From Seminavis robusta (Eukaryota; Bacillariophyta; Bacillariophyceae; Naviculales; Naviculaceae): a stretch of 64,000 bases of DNA. Position numbers and translations under genes: made by a program. Every line of letters starts with the position of its first letter. The stretch's first letter is position 1. The notes beneath the pieces were generated by a model. That model saw nothing but the letters and a program-made list of their open reading frames with translations. It ran no database searches and was not told where the DNA came from. Positions 39,228 to 51,824 of this stretch are shown piece by piece. The stretch lies in assembly GCA_903772945.1 (NCBI GenBank), contig CAICTM010000257.1, positions 1 to 64,000 of the forward strand, given 5' to 3'.

Positions 39228-40313
39228 TTACTCTGTCCATGTCATCCTGGCTTTCTTGGCTGGACGACCATTGACTCCCATTGTTGTACCGGCATGGGGG
39301 TGCTGGAGATGAGTTTGTTGGACAGCAATAAGCATTGCGTTCACATCTTGTTCACTCCTCCGCGTACGTGTAATGGGATGCGCCATGGTAGGGAACGAAT
39401 GACCAGGAGGTGCCGAGGTTTGAGAAAGGGGCAATCCAGCCATTGCCACTGGGCCGGGAGAAGAAGCAAGTAATTCTGTCAACAAGCTGCCATATTGAAC
39501 ACCGTTGCGGGATTGCTGCAATGCAAGAAGCAGCCGGCTAGCTTCATTAGATTGCAGACGGATTCTCTCCTGGAACAATTGAAGAGCAGAACTCGTGATG
39601 GACTGTCCTGGGAAGCCCCCCTGCAATTGAGTGGTTGATCCGTATGTTTGGTTGCCGATCGCAGCTCCCAAAAGAGGATTCCAGGTTGTGGAACTAGGAT
39701 GGTGTGCTGTAGAAGCAGAGGCTCCCATGTTTAAGCCGGCTCGAGAATGAATTGGACTGCACTCATTCACAAAAGGGCCAGCATTTGTACTTGAAGGGAC
39801 CAGACCAGAAGCTTGTGGCTGTGAGAATACATGTGGGTGTGGACCCCGCGGGGCAGCTACGGTCGCATGAAACAAGCCACCTGCAGTAGAGGGGACTTTT
39901 CCTGCCTTGAGGTCGATGTAGAGTTCCCGACTTGCCCAAAACTTCGTCTCAAGCTCTTGGAGTTCTTGGGCAATGCTTTGGGACTCATCGGTCTCTGGAT
40001 GCACAGGTACCGGTACGTGTATGGGCTGAAAACGATGGCGGCCTTTGTATCCTCGTACTCCTTCGTACTTTTTGGAGATTCTCTTGACATTACAATCAAG
40101 TTTCTTGGCAAGGAAGCTCCTTAGGGAGGTTCCAGGTTTGACCCCATTGATGCTGCCAGCATAGAATGCCTGCATAAGACTGTCACAGTACAGCTTCTCT
40201 TCAGGCGTCCAATAACCGGAAAACGGAGCATCATCTCCTCCACCAGGAGGGCCTGTATTGGTAATTGGTACATGTGCAAACGAAAACATGTGCGTGAGAG
40301 GTACCGGTTGCAA
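39228..40313 (-). CDS. SANT/Myb-like domain protein, diatom type
   Basis: A single frame of 361 codons. Near residues 32-85 it has GYWTPEEKLYCDSLMQAF, then PGTSLRSFLAKKLDCNVKRI and SKKYEG. The W-T-P-E-E start with a following G-T-S-L-R...L-x-C-x-x-K-R-I-S-K-K-Y helix resembles a SANT/Myb fold. I recall the same combination from many uncharacterised diatom proteins. A nuclear, possibly DNA- or chromatin-binding role is inferred. Beyond residue 110 the chain is Ser/Pro/Gln-rich with a helix (LQLFQERIRLQSNEASRLLL). It ends in a basic patch (GRPAKKARMTW) that could act as a nuclear localisation signal. The start at 40313 is the most upstream Met and lies only 30 residues before the domain. Confidence 0.7.
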   Translation of the reverse strand: MQPVPLTHMFSFAHVPITNTGPPGGGDDAPFSGYWTPEEKLYCDSLMQAFYAGSINGVKPGTSLRSFLAKKLDCNVKRISKKYEGVRGYKGRHRFQPIHVPVPVHPETDESQSIAQELQELETKFWASRELYIDLKAGKVPSTAGGLFHATVAAPRGPHPHVFSQPQASGLVPSSTNAGPFVNECSPIHSRAGLNMGASASTAHHPSSTTWNPLLGAAIGNQTYGSTTQLQGGFPGQSITSSALQLFQERIRLQSNEASRLLLALQQSRNGVQYGSLLTELLASSPGPVAMAGLPLSQTSAPPGHSFPTMAHPITRTRRSEQDVNAMLIAVQQTHLQHPHAGTTMGVNGRPAKKARMTWTE

Positions 40314-42445
40314 GCAAACATAGCTGAACTACACTTAATAAAATTGTTAAGCTTTACAACACCTGTCTTCATCTTCTTTGTCTCCAGGCTACGGTTGTTC
40401 ATATTCAAAGGTGTTGGACTTGACCGACAGAGCTACCTATTGATAGTATGAGGAGATTGTTTTTCACAAGCAACAGCGATGTTTTTGTGTAGAGGCACAG
40501 TCACTCACCAGCTAGCCAGAAAGCAGATTTGGATACGTTACGCGTTCAGGATTGGCTGGCCAGCTAGCTAGCTAGCTAGCTAGCTGTGGGCGAACCAGAC
40601 CGTGGCAAATTGAGGGCAGAAAAAAATTGACCGTGAAAGATTCTGGGGAAGCAAGGAAGAATCGAATCGAATCATGGCAAGGTGTCTTAATAACGTTAAC
40701 CACCATAAAAAAACCTCTTGAGTTTGAAGCAGAAGAACGTGTACTACGTACTAATACAAGCGAGTGTTGGAAATTCGAAAGAAGCAGCATCATGATGCCG
40801 TACAAGTGTACTAGTTCAATATGCCACACCGCTGCTACAGGGGTCTTTCCGGTCTTACTACTGGTAAACAAAAATAGCGCTGAACCGAAGATATTAATGG
40901 ATGCGGATGTCAGGCGTGTAAATAACCTGACCGGAACACTTACAAACGAGAATTAGAGGTCAGGCAGCAAAGCAATCGTTAAACGTTGAGCCACACCTGT
41001 GGGTTAAGCTGGTCCAGTCCAATACCACTGCCGTACTGACCGGTCTGCTTCTTACTCCACCACCTTGAGGGAGGTAAACAGCTCCAATACCGGTAGGTGT
41101 TATTTAAAAAATGTTCTTTACCGAAAGCAAAACCGTGGTACTATTATTTAATAGTATTAATAATCTGTACCGGTAGAACCGTTGGGAAACTGGCGACTGA
41201 CGTGTTTGAGGTACCGGTACACCGGTACGTACCAGGTATTAAAATACCAGTATATATATGTCACACAAGAGAAAGCTGGAACGGAACGGTAGTCTATGTC
41301 TCCAGTGCGTAAGTAGTGTCGCAGTGTTATCCAAAACTTTGTGTTCTTGTATGATAAGCTAGCATAGCTGGCCATTTTCAACTCCATCTGGGAGCTCAAA
41401 ACTCCGGAAATTTCGCAGAAGAGCAGGAGCACTTGTCTGGACGTCAATCTCCCATGCTAGCTAGCTAGAGTAATAACCAGGAAGCAACGAGATGCTCTCT
41501 CATACAAAGAACCAATTTGGAGGCCGTCACCTCGAGGTGCACAAAGACGGCATCGCGACAGCATCGTGCACGGGCAAGTCGCTCAGCGTGAGCTACAGCT
41601 CCGCAGGCTAGTCGTGTAGGTTTTTTGCATCCGGAGCTTCCTGTGCAGAGGTCGCGGGGGCGGGCTGACAAACCACATGGCTGGCTGCCAGTCCTGTTGT
41701 CACATGTGTTTTCTGGAGCGATCTTGTCGATTCGATTCGATTCCTCCAGTGTTGACGTCCTCCACGCTTCCAACTTCTTGGATGGGTGCTTCCTGGTCAC
41801 CTCATCAGCTTTGGCAGACTTATCGTGCCTGGAAAGAGAAGCCAGCAGAGCCCGGTGACTTGATTCAGATGTAGCTTCTTTATCTATGCTAGCTAGAGTA
41901 GCTACTGTAGTAGCTAGCTAGACCTAGCTAGTAGAGCTACGGAAGGGAACCGGTGGGTTTCGCGGGTTTGTCCCCTTGCCTTGGCACCGAGCTCGTCTAA
42001 CTTCATTGGAGTTTCGTTTCGTTTTTAGTTTAGACTATGCAAGTATTCCCACAAGGAAGGTTGCTACAGCAGCCAAGCCAAGCCAAGCCAAGCCAAACCG
42101 GAACAACCAAAATTGAGATTGCACATGACATGAGTAGAAAATGTATACAAATGCAACACAGTGGTGAAAGCAGTGGTAGTCCCCTCTTTCCCATCCAAAC
42201 AAATACAAGCATCCGTCTCAGCCACTCCAGAAAACTCGATTCTCTGGTACGGTAGCTAGACTGTCAAACGCCCAAACCAGTTCCACTCCACGTTCCGCTC
42301 CAAGTTGAACCAGTCATTCCATTCCAATCCGTCATCGTAAATTCCACCATCGAACCAACGAATCATTGTTGCCAACCTTCCATATTTCGTTCCTTATCTT
42401 TCCTTTCCGTCTTGTTTATTTCTTTTTTTCTCCGTTTGATTCAGC
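40314..42445. other. Intergenic, about 2.1 kb without a supported gene
   Basis: It contains a GCTAGCTAGCTAGCTAGCTAGC run (40563-40585), a cluster of ACCGGT/GGTACC palindromes (41211-41237), GATTCGATTC (41727-41738) and an AAGCC pentamer array (42071-42097). Open frames of 60-111 codons show no protein features. Confidence 0.5.
42071..42097. repeat. AAGCC pentamer microsatellite
   Basis: About five head-to-tail copies of AAGCC. It lies downstream of the C2-TerD gene's 3' end. Confidence 0.7.
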
Positions 42446-44218
42446 TCATTCTTGAATGGGTACTTCGGGAGGCATTGTCGATTCAATAGTTTCAATTCCT
42501 TCCATAGTCCCCTCGAGTGGTGCCGAGACTGGATTTTCCTCCAAGAACTTTTGCATTTCGTCGACCAGATCCTTGACGGTTTTTCCATCGGCGGCCTGAC
42601 TGATGATTTTGAGGCACCAATCGGATTCTTTTTTCCCGCCACGTGCCTTGACACGGTAGACGCATCCCATGACCAATGCCGTGTGTCCATCCAAGAATTG
42701 GCAATCACTGAGGGCATGAACGGCAATGTCGACGCCAGTCATGGTATCAAACAAGTGACACGACGCTCTCTTGATATCATCGAGTTCTTGTCCGCTGTAG
42801 GAGTTGACGACGAATCCAATGTATGTGGTTTTTTTTGCGACCTTGGAGAGTTGTACGTAGAGGCGTTCATCATCACCCGAGTCTTCTCCACTCCGTTGAT
42901 CTCCACCGTGACGAATGGCCGTGTCATCACTGGCCAAGTGTTTGAACCATACCTTGTCGACGCATTTGAGATCAGAGTCTAGACAGATGGCCGATGCATC
43001 CAAATCGACTTTAGTGTCTCCCGCCCCGGCCATGTCCCAACTCAAACCGAAGGTGACATTATCAGGGAGTACCTTGTCGGGACAAAAGTCACGAATCTTG
43101 ATGGTTCCTCCCTTGCGCATGACGGAGATTTTTTCTTGTGGATTGACCACAATACTGGGGATCAAATCGCGCGAATAGGATTTGAAATGTGGAATCAAGG
43201 ATCCAAAATCACGCGCACTCTGATGCACGTCTTCAATGGGTTGTACCTTCCATTTGGTTTTGGATTCTCGAGCGATACGTACCAAGAAGAGTGCGGTGGC
43301 GTCTTCGCTGTCGACGTGTTTGCTGGGTACAAAAGAGGCCATGGGTCCTTCGTTTGCCTTTGCTTCGTCAGTAATGGTGACACGGGCACTGGTAACGGAG
43401 CTCAAGAATCGTTTGGGGGATGCGACGGTGAGAACAATGTATAGTGCGAGTATGCGTGTGGATACATTTTCTAGACGAAATGTGATGGATTCGTCTTCTC
43501 CTTCGGCATTACCGTCTCTTGAATCTCCACTGTGTACAATGGACTCGTTTGGATTGGACAGATTTCCGTAATACACAGAGTTGTCCATGCTAATATTTCC
43601 CTTGGTGTCAACGGCAACACAAGCCGCATCGAGATCGATGATTTTTCCCTTGACGAGATCCCAAGCCAATCCTACTCGGATATGGTTTGTGTCTAGTTCA
43701 AAGGCATTTCCGCGCTGCAGCGTGGTGGATCGATGAATGGTAGCCTTGATTTTGACTTGCAGTTTTCCCTTTGCATTTTTGGCCGATGTGGCCGGTACGG
43801 GGTACCATTCGGTCTTGTTAAAGCTCTTGGGTGGATCCAGTTTAATAGGTATCTTGACGACGCCCATGCTGTCATCGTCACTGCCCTTGTCGTAGTCAAA
43901 AATGTGAAAGACAATACAAGGCGGTGTCTTGGGGTCCGTAAGTGCACTACAGGAGATCTTGGTGGAGAAAGTCTGATTCCATTCCGGACTGAGTGTCTTC
44001 ATGATAGTTTTAGTTTTTCCCAATTCCTCCGTGGACGTCTTGGCTTTGGCTCGACCCACTCCAGGCACGGTCGTTTCCAGACTCACCACGCAGTAGGGAT
44101 CCGACGTAGAACGCTGACCCATCAGATTGCGATCTTTGGCCGCCAAGCCTTCACCCTTCATCAGAGTAAAGGCGACTTCCACGGCCTCCACGCCGTTGGT
44201 GGGAATGTACACTGGCAT
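42446..44218 (-). CDS. C2 domain plus two TerD domains (C2-TerD-TerD)
   Basis: A single exon of 590 codons. Residues about 8-150 form a C2 domain with STSDPYCVVSLETTVPGVGR, LSPEWNQTF and FHIFDYDKGSDDDSMG. Its acidic loops (SDPY and DYDKGSDDD) suit Ca2+-dependent membrane binding. Two TerD modules follow. The first (about 177-335) has VGLAWDLVKGKIIDLDAACV and HSGDSRDGNAEGEDE. The second (about 390-545) has FGLSWDMAG, KVDLDASAI, VWFKHL and HGGDQRSGEDSGDDE. Both keep the DLDA(S/A) and H-x-G-D-x-R-x-G...D-D-E Ca2+-site pattern known for bacterial TerD. A glutamate-rich tail closes the chain. In bacteria TerD belongs to tellurite/stress-resistance membrane systems. I infer a soluble, Ca2+-responsive membrane-associating protein. 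The rest of the bacterial ter operon is absent, so this is a stand-alone eukaryotic gene. Confidence 0.85.
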   Translation of the reverse strand: MPVYIPTNGVEAVEVAFTLMKGEGLAAKDRNLMGQRSTSDPYCVVSLETTVPGVGRAKAKTSTEELGKTKTIMKTLSPEWNQTFSTKISCSALTDPKTPPCIVFHIFDYDKGSDDDSMGVVKIPIKLDPPKSFNKTEWYPVPATSAKNAKGKLQVKIKATIHRSTTLQRGNAFELDTNHIRVGLAWDLVKGKIIDLDAACVAVDTKGNISMDNSVYYGNLSNPNESIVHSGDSRDGNAEGEDESITFRLENVSTRILALYIVLTVASPKRFLSSVTSARVTITDEAKANEGPMASFVPSKHVDSEDATALFLVRIARESKTKWKVQPIEDVHQSARDFGSLIPHFKSYSRDLIPSIVVNPQEKISVMRKGGTIKIRDFCPDKVLPDNVTFGLSWDMAGAGDTKVDLDASAICLDSDLKCVDKVWFKHLASDDTAIRHGGDQRSGEDSGDDERLYVQLSKVAKKTTYIGFVVNSYSGQELDDIKRASCHLFDTMTGVDIAVHALSDCQFLDGHTALVMGCVYRVKARGGKKESDWCLKIISQAADGKTVKDLVDEMQKFLEENPVSAPLEGTMEGIETIESTMPPEVPIQE

Positions 44219-45608
44219 CTCTTCTTCTAGCTGACTTTCAAGATGTTCTGGAATTGACTTAGCTTGGCTTAGCTCGAGCTTCAGGAACTTGAGGAACTTG
44301 AGGAACTTGAGGAACTTGAGATCTGGCTGAACTTAACTTAAGGTAGACTTAAGTGGGAGAGGCAGGATAGGATCCTAGCAGCTTGTTTTTAGTAGTTGCT
44401 TGCTTGCTGATGCTGATGCTGATGCTGATGCTTGATAATACTATTAATAGTACTAGTACTGCTGCTGCTAACGATGGGGTACTAGTATCTTGCTATTTCG
44501 CTGTCGGACGGGAAAATTATGAGGAAACGTCAATAATGAGAGATTGGAGGGTCATCTTCTTGAACAGCAAAATGACTGATCTCGAGAAGATCTCCAAATC
44601 CATTGTTTTACGAGTACGTTGTCTAACAACATATATATATGTACAGAGACTAACGGTACTGGCTAGCTATCCTACGATACGGCAGCTCTGCATGGTACGA
44701 GTACTACTAGTAGCTATGACATAGCTAGCAGATCGTAGAGCAATCGATGCAAGGAAGCATTCTCATTGGCAGTGGCACCGCCAGTCATAATATAACATCA
44801 GTCGAATCGAATTCAATTAAAGCGCAAAACATGACCATGTGCCATGCCATGCCAAGCAAAACCATCAAGAAGATCAAGATGATGATCAGGGAGGATCCTC
44901 CTCGGCCACAAACTGCAGCTACTAGTAATTCATACGGTTTCTATGTACATGTACACGCAAGTACTGAGAGTGGCTACCATAGCTAAGGCTAGCTAGAACT
45001 AGTCTACTCTGATGGTACCGTACTTGTGGCTGGCGCCAACCACGGTGATCTGGCCTGATGAAGGATAGAGGTCAGAATACCTCCAGGCCTGCATGTCAAT
45101 CTCCCGATTCCATGCATTGTCCAGATCCACGCCACAACTTTAGAAATGGTGGATCTAAACCAGCACCTATCGGTACCGTACCGGTACACCTAGCTAGACC
45201 CGCTCGAACAAGCATGATCACTTCATCCATCACTTTGGTTTTTTCTAGCTAGTAGCCTTACACTATTATTAATGCTACGACAGTACAAGCTAGCTAGCTA
45301 CTGGCTAGAGCCATCATTTCAACAATGAGTGTCCTTCTAAACCAGCATGTTTCTAAAGTCTAAAAAGGCCAAGCAAGGCTGTGATGATGCCTGATGAGTT
45401 AGGTAGCTCTAACCTTAAATAGCAATCTTTGACTCAATCCAAACTGATTCCCGTGTGTCCTGATATCTTTGACCAAAGACGCGCTCGCATCCACTCATTC
45501 AAATTTTCTATCAATCGCAACAATTTGTTCTGATTTCGCTCTCTAGCTAGTCGACAAGCTCATAGTACTAGTAGCTCATAGTAGCTCATAGCTAGCTAGC
45601 AACAAGCC
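44219..45608. other. Intergenic between divergent C2-TerD and Pol I genes
   Basis: A divergent spacer of about 1.4 kb. It contains the AGGAACTTG tandem repeat, GATGCT hexamers (44408-44432), CTAGCTAG runs and ACCGGTAC palindromes (45170-45187). No gene is supported, and both promoters should lie here. Confidence 0.5.
44283..44320. repeat. AGGAACTTG tandem repeat
   Basis: Four perfect or near-perfect 9-bp units lie 65-100 bases upstream of the C2-TerD start codon, so in its promoter or leader. Confidence 0.8.
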
Positions 45609-48600
45609 ATGACAAGTACAAGTACAACCAACAACTTCCACAATGGCCAAGTGCGAGCGGACCCTGAGCACGCCATTGTGCGTCGGCACGTGACAAGCGT
45701 GCAATTCGGCCTTTACACCGACCAAGACGTTCGCGATCGCAGCGTGGTGGAAGTCACATCTCCCATTTCCTACATGAACGACACGCCTTTGCCTGGTGGA
45801 TTACATGATCCGAAAATGGGACCTTCCAGTCAAAGCGATCACATGCCTTGTAGCACTTGCGCTCGTCGCTTTCAGCTTTGTCCAGGACACTTTGGATGCA
45901 TAGAAGTCTGTGTGCCGCTCTACCAACCTCTACTATGGAATGATCTGTTGTCTATCTTGAGAAGTATCTGTTTTCATTGTCACAAACTCAGACACTTTAA
46001 ACGAAAACTTCTTCAAGCGCACGCCAAGCTGCTTCTCATTCTTCATAATCGACTTTTCGACTTCTATTCACTCGAAAGAGAACTCGCGCAAGCCCTACTT
46101 CAGGCCGGCGAACAGGACGAACAAGACGAAAGCTCCAAACACACCAGAGCACAAGACAAACTACTCCAGGAACGAGCCGTAGAAACTCATTGCCAAGCCA
46201 TCATTGACGAACTCAAAGACAAACCATTGTCATCAAATCAGAAAAACACCAATGACGCTGTACGGGCATCACTCTTTAGAGACTTCCGAAAGCAGATCAT
46301 GGCGGAATGGAGGGGAGTCCCGCAATGTCGTCATTGCAATGCGCACAATCCAAAAATCAAACAGGATCAGTCCAACAAAGTATTCCAGATTCCTGTCAGT
46401 GACAAAAGTCAACAATTCAACAGTGCGCAAGGAATTGAAATGGTGTCGGCGTTGGAGACACTGCAGAACAAACAACAGAAGAACAAAAATGCCAAAGACA
46501 AAGACGTCGAATCGGACGAAGATACCGTCATGAGCGAGACTGATCGGAACCCATTCATTGACGACGAGGCCATGGAAGACGACGACCATCAAAACAACAT
46601 CACTTACAGCGACGACGACGAGGAACAGGATGGATTCTCCAATAAGCAAAAACAACGAAAGACAGTCACAAACAGCAACAACAGCACGGCCACGAAGACG
46701 ACGACGCAATTCTACATGCCCCCTTCCGAAGTCATGGCACAGCTGCAACTGCTTTGGGCCAATCATAGCTTGCTCTTGGACACGGTACTCTTTGCGGGAC
46801 ATTCACCCACCAAGGATCACAAACTATCCTACAAGACATTCTTCGTCAATGCTATTGCCGTGCCGCCGTCCAGATTCAGACCACCCATGACGGTAGGATC
46901 CATGGTCGCAGAACACGCACAGAACGATTTCCTATCCAAGGTACTCATCGAGAATGCGGCCGTACGACAAGAACTCTTCCTGAACAACAATGAACCAAGA
47001 GCACACACTCATTGGATTCAGTTGCAGACGTATTTCAACTGCTTTATGGATTCCTCCAAGGATCCGGCCGCAAAGGGCGGAAATCAAACACAAAACGGCA
47101 TTCGACAATTGCTCGAAAAGAAACAGGGAATCTTTCGAAAAAACATGATGGGAAAACGAGTGGATAGTTCGTGTCGCAGTGTCATTAGTCCCGATCCATA
47201 CATTGGAACCAACGAAATTGGGATTCCCGTATACTTTGCGCAAAGACTCACGTACCCGACACCCGTCACGGAATGGAATATGACCGAATTACGTCGATTG
47301 GTGGAACGGGGGCCAAAACAATACCCAGGCGCTGTTTGGGTGGATATCCCAAAGCCGGACGGAAAGAAAGTACGGGTCAACTTGGACCGAATGAACCCAG
47401 AAAAACGGCAAGCGGTCGGAGCCATGCTGTTGACTCACGGCAAATCTGGTGGCGGGTCGGGCAGACCTGCCGTGGTGGGACGACAATTGCGGCATGGCGA
47501 TGTCATGCTAGTCAATCGACAGGTAGGTTGTATTGTTGCCGTTGCCTCCTTTTGTTTGTGTGAGGGCTTGGATGGATAGATTGTGTGTTTCTGTTTGGTT
47601 TCATTTGTGGAAGGGGTTGAAAGAAATAGTCCGAGGATGAGCTTTTTGTCATGCACCACTCCGAAAATTCGTGATGGATTATGACTTCCACAGATCGGCA
47701 GAGTCAGGCTTGGTAGAACAACCCGAAAGAGTTGCAATGCCAAGGCTCTTTGTCGTACTCGAGGGCTATTTCTCCCGCCAGGCCAGAGAATGCTGTTGAT
47801 GCAGTTTTGATTGCAACCCATGAAACTGGTTGGTTCAATCTCTAATGATATTTCCTTTTTGTTTTTTTGTTGATAACAGCCCACACTACATAAACCAGGA
47901 ATCATGGCCCACCAAGTACGGATTCTTCACGATCCAAATCAGAAGACCATTCGGATGCATTATGCCAGTAAGTAAGCACAGCGAAAACATCTGGTTTGCG
48001 CCGTTCTCGCAGATGAATTTCCATACGCTTCAGTCGCATGGCTAACTCTCTTGTTGTGAACATGGACCTTTTCTTTCTACTACACAGATTGCAACACCTA
48101 CAATGCCGATTTTGATGGAGACGAGATGAACTGTCATTTCCCTCAGTCGGATGTTGCTCGAGCTGAAGCCACCTACATTGCCCAGACAGACTTGCAGTAT
48201 ATTGTTCCCACGGACGGATCGCCCCTTCGAGGGCTCATCCAGGACCATGTTTGTGGCGGAGTGAAATTGACAACTCGAGATACCTTTCTGAAACGATGGG
48301 AATACCAGCAGTTGCTTTTTGCTACATTGGCCAGTCTCCCTAGACTCGAAGTTTTGGAAGACAATCAAGATATCGAACTACTACCACCAGCAATTCTTAA
48401 ACCAGTGCCTCTGTGGACCGGAAAGCAGGTTGTCACCACGCTCTTGCTGCATTTGTGCAATAGCCCGCGAGGCAAGAAACATTATTCAAGTAAGAGCGGC
48501 ATGAAAAGACCACCTGATATCCCCCTTTTGCGTCAAGGTGGCCTTTCGTTGGAGCGCAGCTCCAAAATGCCTGGAACTGCGTTTGGAGAAGATCATGAAG

Positions 48601-51600
48601 AACATCTGGTCTTGATTCGGGACGGAGAGCTGTTGCGTGGTATCTTGGATAAATCCGCTTTTGGCGCTTCCGATTTTTCCCTTGTCCATGGAGTCTACGA
48701 AGCATATGGACCTACGAAAGCAGGATTGTTGCTGAATTCGCTTGGGCGGCTCTTTACGTCCTACATTCAGTGCTTTGCAGGTCATTCCTGCCGTGTCGAG
48801 GATTTGATATTGACCCCCGAGACCGACAAGATTCGGCGGGATCTTGTTCAGGTAAGTGTGGTTGTGCGGGTTTTCATCCTTCTGGCTTCCTCTGTTTGGA
48901 TCCTTGTTTTCTCACTTTGTGCTTGGTTGGAATATCTTGTTGCTTCGCCAGCGTGCCTACAACGTAGGGTCCCGTGCCTGCAAGGCGTGGGCAGATTCCG
49001 AGGGAGGCAAAGTCGCAATCGAGTCAATCTCCGAGAAGGAAGGCTCAAACAAACCCTTGAAGCCAGTAGAAGTCGCATCCGCGTCAGCTAAGATTTCCCG
49101 GCTATTAGGAGGCGCCGAAGGAAAGCAGAATTTTGCGGCTCTGGATGGATACATGATGTCTCAATTGAATCCTTTGGCCTCTGAAATCGTCAAGAAGTGC
49201 CTGCCGAATGGATTGGCTGTTCCATTCCCTGCCAATGTAAGTTGCGGTCGTCTTTCCTGAGTGAAGAATCTTTTCTGGCTGTCTCACATCTCGTTCTCTG
49301 GCAGACCTTTGGCTTAATGACAACAACAGGGGCGAAAGGTTCCATTGTCAATCAGTCCCAAGTATCCTGTGCCCTTGGCCAGCAGGCATTGGAAGGACGG
49401 CGTGTACCTCGTTTAAACAGTGGTAGAACACTGCCTTCTTTTGCTCCCTACGATCTAAATCCAAGGGCCGACGGTTTTGTCATGGATCGCTTCCTGACAG
49501 GAGTTCGCCCTCAGGAGTACTACTTCCATTGCATGGCTGGCCGCGAAGGTCTAGTTGACACTGCCGTGAAAACCTCGCGTTCGGGATATCTTCAGCGGTG
49601 TCTTGTGAAGCACTTGGAGGAGCTGAAAGTTTGCTACGATTTCACCGTGAGGAATGGAGAGGGTGGGGTGGTTCAGTTCCTCTACGGGGAGGACGCTTTG
49701 GATCCAACAAAAGCATCCTATTTGGACTGCACGGATCGATCCTTTGAGTTCATGGCGCGCAATCACGATTCTATCAAAACGCTCAACACGCAGCTACAGG
49801 GATGCAGTATTGACCTCGCTGCTTCTGATCATGAGCGAAGTGAAGCACTGACCAAGCGAAGCGACTCTTATTTGCTGAGAGAGGGAGAATCAGTGCTGGC
49901 AAGGAGGCTTCGAGGTGGAACTTCGTGGAAGCGTGGAGCCCTTCTGAAAGGATGGCACGCGGCAGTGATTACAAAGACACGCGAAGACGAGGGATTGGTG
50001 GACTTGAAATATCTCAAAGACGGGCACAGAGCGAAACGGGTTCCCATGGTCGCTGATCTCGGTCGTTGTGGAGGAAAATTCGAGCGTGCCTTGTCAGGTT
50101 CTTGTGTCGTTGTGAAGCCTGCTGTAGCGGATCCTATTCTGTCAGCGGCAGCTGGGTCAGCGTTGCGAACTCGTGGTGATGGGAGAACTCATTTACTTGG
50201 GTCCACGGGTGCATGTTTGTCCGAGAGGGTCGCGGGTTCGGCCAAGGCGGTGCTATCGTCAAAGAGGTTTAAGAAGGTACTGGAAGCCAACAACGTATCA
50301 AGTAGTGACGTCGGGAATGTTGTTGCCGCCAAGTATGCAAACGCTCTTTGTGCTCCCGGCGAAGCGGTTGGGAGTATTGCAGCTCAATCCGTAGGCGAAC
50401 CATCCACACAAATGACGCTCAACACATTCCACCTCGCGGGTGCAGGAGCAAATGTGACTTTGGGTATCCCTCGACTTCGTGAAATCATTATGACAGCAAG
50501 CAAGACCCTGAAAACACCCACAATGTCGGTCCCACTGCAAGAAATCGTCACTGAAGACGAGGCAACCCGACTCACTCGGTCCTTTACAAAGCTGACATTG
50601 ATGGAACTGATAGCTGGCCACCGAGGAGTAACCGTGAAGGAGACTCTAAGGACTGGTGAAAATGGTCAGTGGCAGAGGGCTTATCTGGTGACTCTCAAAT
50701 TCCACCCAGAAGAACGAATCAAAGCTGCTTTTGGTTTGTCTTTGCATGACATTGCAACGTCTCTTGGGAAATCCTTCAACACTGCAGTGAAAACTCTAAT
50801 GGTGATGGAGCTGAAGCGATCCAAGGCAGAGGGTGAAATGGTCGCCGTGAAAGTTGGTGGCGGACGCATCGCTGCTGACTTCGATGTTGATGCTGACGAC
50901 GAAGCTGGCGAGGAGAAAGAGGAAGGGGTTGAGCTGAACACAAAGATGGCCACAAATGATGATTCGTCTGATGACGACGACGAATCAAGCGATGGAATGG
51001 GAATTGAAGATGGTGTAGCTGCGTCGAAAAAGAGATCTGAAGATGCGACTGCCTTTTACGATGACGATGACGACGAATCAGAAGAAGACGAACCGCAGCC
51101 AACGGAAATGGATCAAGCGGATGGCTACGAAATCACGGAAAACCAAGATGACGACGAGAAAGACGACACCACTACGGGCAGCAAATCTCGTACCATGACA
51201 GATGGCGGTGTCATTGTGGATAAGTCCCGAAATTGCCTCCATTTGGATCCTTTGACGTGCGGGCCCTCTGCGCGACCCCTGCTAATGGTGGGTTTGATTG
51301 AAAAAGTAGCAGCAAAGCATTTGGTCAGTGCCCGCAAGAATATCGACCAAGCGTTTGTGAACCAGGAGGATGGACGTGGGCGTTGCCTGCAGTTTGCAGG
51401 CGTCAATTTTCAGGAGATTTGGGAATTGGACAGCTCGGTGGTTGACCATGATCGCCTCATGTCGAACGACACCTGGGCCATTCGACGCACCTACGGGGTT
51501 GAAGCTGCTCGCAACAATATTGTGGAGCAAATCCGCAGCGTCTTTGGCGCTTATGGGATCGAAGTAGATCCCCGGCATTTAAGTTTGATTGGCGACTACA

Positions 51601-51824
51601 TGACCAATGAAGGCGGCTACAAACCCATGAATCGCATTGGAATGGAGCAGACCGGGTCTACGTTGCTTCAGATGAGTTTTGAAACCACTGCCCACTTTTT
51701 GACACAAGCTGCGTGCATTGGCAGGAAGGACAATCTCGACAGTCCCAGTGCCAACATTGTGCTCGGAAGGCCTATCAAGCACGGAACTGGTGCTTTCGAC
51801 GTTTTGGTCAACAGTTCAGCTTGA
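45609..51824 (+). CDS. RPA1: DNA-directed RNA polymerase I largest subunit
   Basis: Exons 45609-47522, 47880-47967, 48088-48851, 48952-49236 and 49305-51824 give 1856 residues in frame, close to the usual size of the Pol I large subunit. Clamp zinc ligands are seen in [16 protein letters not shown] and in the pairs CFHC and CRHC. The catalytic loop [10 protein letters not shown], which holds the three Mg2+-binding Asp, spans the exon 3 start. The bridge helix and trigger-loop region is [20 protein letters not shown] followed by [16 protein letters not shown]. The long acidic insert in the C-terminal third (about 50900-51180, Asp/Glu runs) is typical of the Pol I subunit rather than Pol II or III, and there is no heptad-repeat tail. 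It transcribes the large rRNA precursor in the nucleolus. It diverges from the C2-TerD gene with 1.39 kb between starts. Confidence 0.95.
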
